Source: CAIWTU01 sp035686205
Lineage (GTDB): Bacteria; Desulfobacterota; Desulfuromonadia; Geobacterales; Geobacteraceae
Direction of reading: 5' to 3'
DNA length: 37,454 nt
Assembly: GCA_035686205.1 (NCBI GenBank)
Contig: DASRZQ010000216.1
Location: forward strand, 1-37,454
Numbering within the stretch: the stretch's first letter is position 1; every line of letters starts with the position of its first letter. Position numbers and translations under genes: made by a program. This document shows, piece after piece, positions 30,794-37,454 of the stretch. Under the pieces are notes generated by a model. It made no database searches, was not told the origin of the DNA, and saw only the letters and a program-made list of their open reading frames with translations.

Positions 30794-33721
30794 ATGGAAG
30801 ACCGCAAAGAACCCAAAACGGGGAAAGAGTCGAATCCTGCATGTAACGTTGCGCCTGAAAGCGCGCCCCTGGTTGAAAATCACGGGACTCCGAAGCCTCC
30901 GGAGCATCTTTTTTCCGCCAGCCCCGCCGACAGCGATCTTTCCAGCCGCGCATGCCTTGACGTTACCCTTGATGATGATCTGCGGACCATCTTTGATCTG
31001 GTCAAGGCGAATACCGGCCACGATTTCAGCTCCTACAAAAGAAACACCGTTCTCAGGCGGATCGAGCGACGGATGGCGGTAAACGGGGCAGGGGAACTGG
31101 GGAAGTACATCGACTTCCTGCGCGAAAACCCCGGGGAGGCCCTTGCTCTCTGCCGGGAGATCCTGATCGGGGTAACCGGGTTTTTCCGTGACCCTGAGGC
31201 GTTCGAGGTGCTGCGAACCCTGGTTGTCCCGCGTCTTTTCGCCGAACGTGGTTCGGAAGACCCTGTCCGGATCTGGCTTCCATGCTGCGCAACCGGCGAG
31301 GAGGCTTATTCAGTCGCCATGCTGATCCGGGAATTCCTGGAGTATGAAGGCAGGGACGCAAAGGTTCAACTCTTTGCCACCGACCTCGACGAGTCCGCCG
31401 TGGCTCGTGCGAGGTCGGGTCTCTATTCCGACGACATCGGCCCGGATGTCGGCGAGGAGAGGCTTCGCAAGTTCTTTACCAGGTCCGACGGTCGCTGGCA
31501 GGTAGTGAAGCCGCTCAGGGAGATGATCCTCTTCACCCACCACAGCGTGATCAAGGACCCGCCGTTTTCCAGGCTCGACCTTCTCGTCTGCCGCAACTTT
31601 CTCATCTATCTCGATTCAGACATGCAGAAACGTCTCATTGCTCTCTTCCACATGGTCCTTAAGCCCGGCGGATTTATCTTCCTCGGCGCCGCGGAAACGG
31701 TTGAACGCAACTCCGATCTCTTCGCCCCGGTCGACAAGAAATGGAAGATTTACCGGCGGCTGCAGAACGGGCGGAGCAAAGAGACACTTTTCCCCTTCAC
31801 CTCCACCATGCGGAAGCCCCCTGTGACTATTACCCCAAAAAGGCTTGCGGATGCCGCTGAACCAAGTCCCGGCGCGGCGGCGGAAAGGCTTCTTGCCGAA
31901 CGCTATTTTCCCCCGTGTGTTGTAGTGAACGAAAAGAACGAGATCGTCCATGTCTCGTCCGGGATGCGGCGATACCTGGAAGTCCCTGCCGGGGGACCGA
32001 CAAGGGACCTGCTGAAAATGGTCATGGAAGAACTGAGGCCGACCCTCAGGGTAGCGATCTGCAAAGCGTTCACGGAACAAAGGGAAGTGGTTTTCCGGGC
32101 GGTGAAGCTGGTTGACGAAACGGCAGAGACGGCGGTTAACGTGCTGGTTGAGCCATTCGACACCGATCCTTCATGCGGGAGGCTTGCGCTGGTCGTCCTG
32201 GAGCCGGCGCCTCTGCCGGCTTCACATCCCGTTCTTTCCGGCCGCGGGTCGCGTCCCGGCGATGAATCCTCCGGGGACACGCTGGTCCGCCAGCTTGAGG
32301 AGCAGCTTCGCATAACCGACGAACAGCTCCGGGCAACCATGGAACAGCTTGAGACTTCCAATGAAGGTTACATGTCGGCGAACGAAGAGCTGATGTCGAT
32401 CAACGAGGAACTACAGTCCACCAACGAGGAGCTTGAAACCTCCAAGGAGGAACTGCAGGCCATGAACGAGGAGCTGACCACGGTCAATGCCGAGTTGCAG
32501 GAGAAGGTGGAGGAGTTGAACCAGGTCAACGGCGATATGGAGAACCTCTTCGCCAGCTCCGGGATCGCCGCGATTTTCCTAGATCCGCTGCTTGTCATCA
32601 AGCGTTTCTCTCCGGCCATGGCCGCCATCTTCAACCTGATCCCGGCCGATATCGGCCGCCCGTTCCGGCATCTCGCCGGGACCATCGACTGGGCCGGCCT
32701 GCCGGAAGATGCGCAGACCGTTCTGGAAAACCTGACCCCGGTCGAGCGGGAGGTGACCGCCCTGGAGGACGGGCGATACTTCATCATGCGGGTCCTTCCC
32801 TATCGGACTATCGAGGGGAGGGTGGACGGCATAGTGGTAACCCTGATCGATATCACCGAGCGGAAGCGGATGGAGGAAAAGACCGCCCATCTCGCCTCTT
32901 TCCCGCGGATAAATCCGAACCCGGTGATTGAGGTGGATTTGTCCGGCAGGGTCATATTCGGCAATCCCGGAACGCAAAACATACTTGAAACCGCGGGGAA
33001 GACCAGGGAAGACTTTTTCGCGTTCCTTCCGCACGACATGGATGAAATTCTGCGGAACTGGGACGGCAGAAGCGATGTCACTCATTTCAGGGAGGTAGAT
33101 ATCGGAAAGAGAACCTTCGCCGAGACCGTTTACCTTTCTTCGCAGTTCGGTGTCGCGCGCATTTACGGCTATGAGATCACCAAGCGGAAGCAGGCGGAGG
33201 ATGCCGTGCGGCGGGCCAGGGATGAGTGGGAAAGGACATTCGACAGCGTACCCGACCTGATCGCCATCCTGGACGACAAACACCGCATCATCCGTGTAAA
33301 TCGCGCCATGGCTCTGAGACTGGGGTTGAGCCCCGAGGAGTGCGTTGGCCGGATCTGCTATAAGAGCGTGCACGGAACCGATGAGCCGCCGCCTTTCTGC
33401 CCGCATACACTGACGCTGGCCGACGGATTGGAGCACGTCGCCGAGGTGCACGAAGAGCATCTCGGGGGGGATTTCCTGGTCACCACCACTCCTCTCCTGG
33501 ATACGCCGGAAGGTATGGGCAGAACGGTGCACGTGGCCCGCGACATAACCGACAGGAAACGGACAGAGCAGGAGACACTCCGCCACGTCGAGGAAGTGGA
33601 ACGCTTTAACCGCGTATCAGTCGGGCGCGAACTGCGGATGATCGAATTGAAGAAGGAAATAAATGAGCTCTGCGCGCGCCTGGGCGAGACGAAGCGCTAT
33701 TCGCTGGAATTCGAGGAATAG
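30794..33721 (+). CDS. CheR-PAS signalling protein without a kinase domain
   Basis: A 975-residue paralogue of the upstream hybrid kinase over roughly its first 700 residues: CheR domain (SAM motif WLPCCATGEEAYS near 161, LLVCRNFLIYL), coiled coil (about 496-589) and PAS (590-700). It then diverges into two further PAS domains (about 700-800 and 802-930, the latter with CVGRICYKSVHG and a CPH motif). It ends in a helical tail (EVERFNRVSVGRELRMIELKKEI) with no HisKA, HATPase or receiver. The frame is open from 30539, but the promoter lies at 30599-30627 and homology with the paralogue begins at ATG 30794 (MEDRKEPKTG). It may act as a regulatory partner of the hybrid kinase or as a methyltransferase under PAS control. 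Confidence 0.88.
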   Translation: MEDRKEPKTGKESNPACNVAPESAPLVENHGTPKPPEHLFSASPADSDLSSRACLDVTLDDDLRTIFDLVKANTGHDFSSYKRNTVLRRIERRMAVNGAGELGKYIDFLRENPGEALALCREILIGVTGFFRDPEAFEVLRTLVVPRLFAERGSEDPVRIWLPCCATGEEAYSVAMLIREFLEYEGRDAKVQLFATDLDESAVARARSGLYSDDIGPDVGEERLRKFFTRSDGRWQVVKPLREMILFTHHSVIKDPPFSRLDLLVCRNFLIYLDSDMQKRLIALFHMVLKPGGFIFLGAAETVERNSDLFAPVDKKWKIYRRLQNGRSKETLFPFTSTMRKPPVTITPKRLADAAEPSPGAAAERLLAERYFPPCVVVNEKNEIVHVSSGMRRYLEVPAGGPTRDLLKMVMEELRPTLRVAICKAFTEQREVVFRAVKLVDETAETAVNVLVEPFDTDPSCGRLALVVLEPAPLPASHPVLSGRGSRPGDESSGDTLVRQLEEQLRITDEQLRATMEQLETSNEGYMSANEELMSINEELQSTNEELETSKEELQAMNEELTTVNAELQEKVEELNQVNGDMENLFASSGIAAIFLDPLLVIKRFSPAMAAIFNLIPADIGRPFRHLAGTIDWAGLPEDAQTVLENLTPVEREVTALEDGRYFIMRVLPYRTIEGRVDGIVVTLIDITERKRMEEKTAHLASFPRINPNPVIEVDLSGRVIFGNPGTQNILETAGKTREDFFAFLPHDMDEILRNWDGRSDVTHFREVDIGKRTFAETVYLSSQFGVARIYGYEITKRKQAEDAVRRARDEWERTFDSVPDLIAILDDKHRIIRVNRAMALRLGLSPEECVGRICYKSVHGTDEPPPFCPHTLTLADGLEHVAEVHEEHLGGDFLVTTTPLLDTPEGMGRTVHVARDITDRKRTEQETLRHVEEVERFNRVSVGRELRMIELKKEINELCARLGETKRYSLEFEE

Positions 33722-33799
33722 CTAAGGGTTTGTTTTATATAAATTTTCGTGTTCTTCGTGCTCTTCGTGGTAAAAACCTCTCAACAAGGGCGCCGGAAA

Positions 33800-34837
33800 A
33801 TGACTTTTGAAAAAAGAGCACCCGTAAAACCGCATCATCTCATGGTTTGGCTGGTGACAGCCGTTTTGCTGCCGGCTGTCTGCGCCGCGCTCGCGGCCTG
33901 CGAGCGGAAGCAAGTTAAGGCCGTCGGGCCGAACGAAAGGGTTACCATCGCCGTCGCGGCCACGTCCGAGTCGGTCCTGGCCGAAGTCGCGCAGAAACAG
34001 GGTTTTTTCAGGCAGGAAGGACTGGAGACGATGCCCCGCCTGCATCCGTATGGAAGACCCTGTCTTGAGGATATGCTGGCCGGAAACGCCGATTTGGCGA
34101 CCGTAGCTGAAACGCCTGTCATGTTCGCGATCATGAAGGGTGAAGATTTGTCAGTAATAGCGACCATCGAATCTTCCCAAAGGGGCAACGCCATAGTAGC
34201 GAGAAAGGACCGGGGCATTCACGCGTTCAACGACCTCAGGGGAAAGAGTATCGGAGTCACGTCGGGAACGGTCTCCGATTTTTTTCTGGACTCCATACTG
34301 ATTGTCAACGGTATTACGCGCAAGGAAGTGAGACTGGTCAATATGAGGGCGGAGAAAATGCCAAAGGCGCTGGCGGACGGCGAAATCGACGCGGCCTCCA
34401 CTTTCAACCCCTACACGATCAAGGCGCAAAATTTACTGGGTGATCACGCGATCACCTTTCAGGATGAAAACCTCTACACCTGGACCTTCAACGTGGTCGC
34501 AAAGCGGGAATTCATCCGCAATAATCCGGAAAAAGTCGGAAAATTCCTCCGGGCACTGGTAAGAGCTGAGAAATTCGTCGCTGAAAATCAGTCGGAGGCG
34601 CAAAAGAACGTGGCCGATTTCAGCGGGCTGGACATGGCCATTGTCCGAGCTGTCTGGAACGAAACCGATTTCCGCGTCTCTCTCGACCAGTCGCTGCTGC
34701 TCGCAATGGAGGAGGAATCCCGATGGGCTATCACCAACAGGCTGACCGGAGCGACGAAGGTTCCCAATTATCTCGATTACATATATTTTGACGGCCTGAA
34801 GACGATCAAGCCCGAAGCCGTGAGAATACTCAGGTGA
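33800..34837 (+). CDS. NMT1/THI5-like solute-binding lipoprotein
   Basis: A 345-residue periplasmic binding protein of the SsuA/ThiY/TauA type. The signal sequence ends in a lipobox (ALAAC, Cys near residue 34), so it should be membrane-anchored. The mature part shows typical segments: ITIAVAAT-like first strand (VTIAVAATSESVLAEVAQKQ), a GNADLATVAETPVMFAI loop, FNDLRGKSIGVTSGT at the hinge and EIDAASTFNPY. AAGGG lies nine bases before the chosen ATG at 33800; the open frame begins 17 codons earlier without a ribosome site. No ABC permease or ATPase gene accompanies it. Instead a membrane sensor kinase follows after nine bases, which suggests a sensing role. Confidence 0.88.
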   Translation: MTFEKRAPVKPHHLMVWLVTAVLLPAVCAALAACERKQVKAVGPNERVTIAVAATSESVLAEVAQKQGFFRQEGLETMPRLHPYGRPCLEDMLAGNADLATVAETPVMFAIMKGEDLSVIATIESSQRGNAIVARKDRGIHAFNDLRGKSIGVTSGTVSDFFLDSILIVNGITRKEVRLVNMRAEKMPKALADGEIDAASTFNPYTIKAQNLLGDHAITFQDENLYTWTFNVVAKREFIRNNPEKVGKFLRALVRAEKFVAENQSEAQKNVADFSGLDMAIVRAVWNETDFRVSLDQSLLLAMEEESRWAITNRLTGATKVPNYLDYIYFDGLKTIKPEAVRILR

Positions 34838-34846
34838 AGTCGACCC

Positions 34847-36694
34847 ATGCAAGTTAAACAGAGAGTGCGGATTAATACCGGTGTTACGGCTCTGTCGGTC
34901 GTCGCCGTTCTTACCGTGATTTTTCTGACGACGCATCGCATCGGCAGGGTGATGGAACAGAATAGAATCGCCGATGCATTGATAACCGCCCAATTTGAGC
35001 GGCTGGCTTTCCGCACCGATTATTTGCGCACCGGAAGCGAGCGGGCACGGGAGCAGGTCCGCGACCGGTACAGGCAGGTGGACGCACTGTTGAAGTCCGC
35101 ATCCGAGACGTTTGCCGACCCCGAAGATGAAAAGACGATCGGAAGTTTGATCAGGGGACAGGAGTCGATAGGGAAAATCTTCCGGACCATTGTCGCAAAC
35201 CGGAATATAACCGATAAGCAAGGCCGTCCCGCTGCCCTTGTCGGCGAGATCGAAGGCAGGCTGCTCAGCCAGCTTGATATGAGAGTTTACGAAGCAGTCC
35301 TGCTTGGAGAAAGGCTGCAGGATTCAAGCAACGCGGCCCTTTTTTCGGCCTTGAAGCAGGCCGGCGGCGAAATATTGCTCATATTCATACTCGTGAGCGC
35401 TACAACCCTGTTCAATTCATGGACCATGGGAAAGGCGATCTCCGAGCGCGTGGGCAGGCTGCGCCAAGGGGCCGCCATGATAGGCGGCGGAAACCTGGAT
35501 CACATGATCGATATCAGGGGAAACGACGAATTCGCGGAGCTCTCCGGGGCGTTCAACGCCATGACCGCCAAGCTGCAGGATTCGTACCGCGAACTGCAAA
35601 AGGAGATCGATGAGCGCAAGCGGGCGGAAGATGTGCTGAGGGAAAGCAGGCAGCGTAACGAGTTCCTGGCCAATATTATTTCAGCCTCTTCCCAGCCTTT
35701 CGGCGTGGGGTATCCGGACGGGCGGCTCGGGCTCATTAATCCCGCCTTCGAGCAACTTACCGGCTACAATTGGAATGAGCTGAGGTCGATCGATTGGGCC
35801 GCGACCCTCACACCACCGGAATGGCGTGAGGTCGAGAGTCTGATGCTGGAAGAGCTGCTTCAAACCCGCAAACCGGTGCGGTATGAAAAAGAGTATATCC
35901 GCAAAGATGGCAGCCGGATCCCAATCGAGCTGCTGGTCAACCTCGTCACCGACGAGGAGGGGAAACCCGAGTATTTCTATTCATTCGTTTCCGACATCAC
36001 CGAGCGCAAACGGGCCGAGGAGGCGCTGCAAAATGCCCATGACAAGCTGGCCAAACTGGTGGAGGAACGGACCCGGGAGCTGAATGAAAAGGAAGTTCTG
36101 CTTAAGGAGATCCATCACCGGGTCAAGAACAACCTCCAGGTCATCTCCAGTCTGGTCGGTCTCCAGGCGGACGGCTCGAATGACGAGACCGTGCGCGAGG
36201 TTCTGAAGGATGTTACCCATCGGGTCCGCTCCATGGCGCTGGTCCACGAGAAACTCTACCAGTCCACGGACCTTTCCCGTATCGATTTCGCGGAATACGT
36301 GCGGAGCCTTCTCGGCTACCTCTGGAGTGCCCACGGGTCCGCGGCCGCCGCCATCCGGCTGACGCTCGACCTGGAGTCGCTGTCGCTCCCGGTTGACACC
36401 GCGGTTCCGTGCGGGCTTATCCTCAACGAACTGGCCGGCAATGCCCTGAAGCACGCGTTCCAGGGCCGTTCCGACGGAGAGGTGACCGTGACGCTGAAAG
36501 GCTGCGCGGACGGCCGCGTATCCCTGGGCGTGTGCGACAACGGGGTCGGCCTTCCGGCCGGGCTCGACTGGCGTCAGTCGAGCTCGCTGGGCCTTCGGCT
36601 TGTGCAACTGCTGACCGGGCAACTGGGTGCGGGTGTTGAGGTCCTGAGCGGGGAAGGAACCCGATTCAAGATCAATTTTAGTTTGACGGGGTGA
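34847..36694 (+). CDS. Membrane sensor histidine kinase, HisKA_2 type (HAMP-PAS)
   Basis: A 615-residue inner-membrane kinase. The first transmembrane helix is near 10-30, followed by a mostly helical periplasmic domain (31-172), a second helix near 175-192, HAMP (about 193-250), PAS (260-385), a coiled coil, then a HisKA_2 box KEIHHRVKNNLQVISSL with the phosphoacceptor at H423 or H424. The HATPase domain has NELAGNALKHAF and GLRLVQLL. It is probably translationally coupled to the binding lipoprotein upstream (nine bases apart) and could receive its ligand signal through the periplasmic domain. A REC-PAS protein follows after 92 bases and is the likely phosphate acceptor. Confidence 0.93.
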   Translation: MQVKQRVRINTGVTALSVVAVLTVIFLTTHRIGRVMEQNRIADALITAQFERLAFRTDYLRTGSERAREQVRDRYRQVDALLKSASETFADPEDEKTIGSLIRGQESIGKIFRTIVANRNITDKQGRPAALVGEIEGRLLSQLDMRVYEAVLLGERLQDSSNAALFSALKQAGGEILLIFILVSATTLFNSWTMGKAISERVGRLRQGAAMIGGGNLDHMIDIRGNDEFAELSGAFNAMTAKLQDSYRELQKEIDERKRAEDVLRESRQRNEFLANIISASSQPFGVGYPDGRLGLINPAFEQLTGYNWNELRSIDWAATLTPPEWREVESLMLEELLQTRKPVRYEKEYIRKDGSRIPIELLVNLVTDEEGKPEYFYSFVSDITERKRAEEALQNAHDKLAKLVEERTRELNEKEVLLKEIHHRVKNNLQVISSLVGLQADGSNDETVREVLKDVTHRVRSMALVHEKLYQSTDLSRIDFAEYVRSLLGYLWSAHGSAAAAIRLTLDLESLSLPVDTAVPCGLILNELAGNALKHAFQGRSDGEVTVTLKGCADGRVSLGVCDNGVGLPAGLDWRQSSSLGLRLVQLLTGQLGAGVEVLSGEGTRFKINFSLTG

Positions 36695-36786
36695 CGCGTA
36701 TAAGCAGAAGTCAGGGTTTGAAGCGAAGGGAAGTTGTGATAAAATTTTTTTAATTGTCGGTTTTTCCTTGGGGAAAAGGACATCTT

Positions 36787-37454
36787 ATGAGCAAAACCAC
36801 CATTTTGATAGTTGAAGACGAGGCGATTGTCGCCGCGGACCTGGCCGGCAAACTTGCTCAGCTCGGCTTTGAGATCGTCGGTGTCGCGGCGGGAGGGGAG
36901 GAAGCCGTCGAACTGGCGTGCCGCCTGCTGCCGCGGGTTGTGCTGATGGACATCCGGCTGAAGGGGCCAATGGACGGCATAGAAGCTGCCGAAGCGATCC
37001 GCCGCCGGTTCGACACGCCGGTGATCTATATGACGGCCCATTCCGATGCCGCCACCCTGGCGCGGGCAAAAATCAGCGGACCGTTCGGCTATATCCTGAA
37101 ACCCTTCGAGGAGAGGGAGCTGGGAACCACCATCGAAATGGCTCTCTACAAGCACCAGTCGGATCTTGAGCTGCGCAGGGCCTATGACGAGCTGGAGGAA
37201 CGCGTGGAGGTGCGGACCAGGGAGCTCATGGCTGCCAACGCGTACAACCGCAGCCTCATCGAAGCCAGCCCTGATCCGCTGGTGACCATCGGCCACGACG
37301 GCAGGATCACGGACGTAAACGTCGCGACCGAAGCGGCGACCGGCCGCACGCGGAGCGAGTTGATCGGGACCGATTTCTGCGATTACTTCAGTGAGCCGGA
37401 AAAGGCCCGTTCCGGCTACCAGCAGGTATTCGCCGAAGGTTCGGTGCGCGACTA
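36787..37454 (+). CDS. REC-PAS response regulator or kinase, cut by the window end
   Basis: The frame starts at ATG 36787 with AAAGGA about eight bases before it and stays open to the last base (222 codons). A receiver domain occupies about 1-120, with acidic residues E15/D16-type pocket in IVEDEAIV, phosphoacceptor D55 in VLMDIRLKGPMDG and the conserved Lys in YILKPF. This KGPMDG receiver subtype usually accompanies HisKA_2 kinases. A coiled coil (LRRAYDELEERVEVRTREL) leads into a PAS domain (from about 155). Proteins of this plan often end in a kinase or GGDEF domain, but that part lies outside the window. Confidence 0.9.
   Translation, partial: MSKTTILIVEDEAIVAADLAGKLAQLGFEIVGVAAGGEEAVELACRLLPRVVLMDIRLKGPMDGIEAAEAIRRRFDTPVIYMTAHSDAATLARAKISGPFGYILKPFEERELGTTIEMALYKHQSDLELRRAYDELEERVEVRTRELMAANAYNRSLIEASPDPLVTIGHDGRITDVNVATEAATGRTRSELIGTDFCDYFSEPEKARSGYQQVFAEGSVRD

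Overview
The window looks like a chromosomal segment of an anaerobic deltaproteobacterium (Desulfobacterota, Geobacter/Desulfuromonas-like). The reasons are a tungsten-type aldehyde:ferredoxin oxidoreductase, an A-type flavoprotein, Mo-nitrogenase genes with an ANTAR response regulator beside them, PocR-domain sensor kinases, CheR-PAS fusions and kinases with an AHQW-type phosphoacceptor box. No rRNA, tRNA, CRISPR array, insertion sequence or integrase was seen. The taxonomic call is inference from gene content.

Layout. 1-197: 3' end of a flavodiiron-type protein. 263-548: nested inverted repeats. 674-6436: a double-length UvrA with four ATP-binding sites. 6584-8314 (-): an aldehyde:ferredoxin oxidoreductase with its own terminator. 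8467-14250 (-): a five-gene exporter operon of YbhGFSR type (HlyD-like adaptor, two separate ATPases, two ABC-2 permeases), with inverted repeats in three of its spacers. 14700-15266 (+): a REC-ANTAR antitermination response regulator. 15406-16056 (-): a zinc-ribbon membrane protein. 16354-20735: the nif region, with a sigma-54 promoter, a leader holding an ANTAR-like two-hairpin element that overlaps an intrinsic terminator, then nifH, nifD, nifK and a terminator. 20735-22105 (-): a LysM/L,D-transpeptidase. 22859-37454: a signalling block with a PocR-PAS histidine kinase, a 1664-residue CheR-PAS-PocR-PAS-kinase-REC hybrid, a kinase-less CheR-PAS paralogue, a solute-binding lipoprotein paired with a HisKA_2 membrane kinase, and a REC-PAS protein cut by the window end.

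How the parts work together. The most coherent system is nitrogen-fixation control. Transcription from the sigma-54 promoter must pass a strong terminator placed before nifH. The hairpin just upstream competes for the terminator's 5' arm, and an ANTAR protein, the class that binds such hairpins, is encoded 1.1 kb upstream. This matches the antitermination logic described for GnfR in Geobacter sulfurreducens, so the principle is known; this locus and its repeat-filled operon spacers are what deserve checking. The second theme is the spacers themselves: at least five are filled with palindromes nested within palindromes or heptamer tandem repeats, and two related insertions were captured in frame inside uvrA. 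The third theme is a tandem pair of CheR-PAS proteins that keep the same sigma-70 promoter and leader length but have diverged completely at their output ends.
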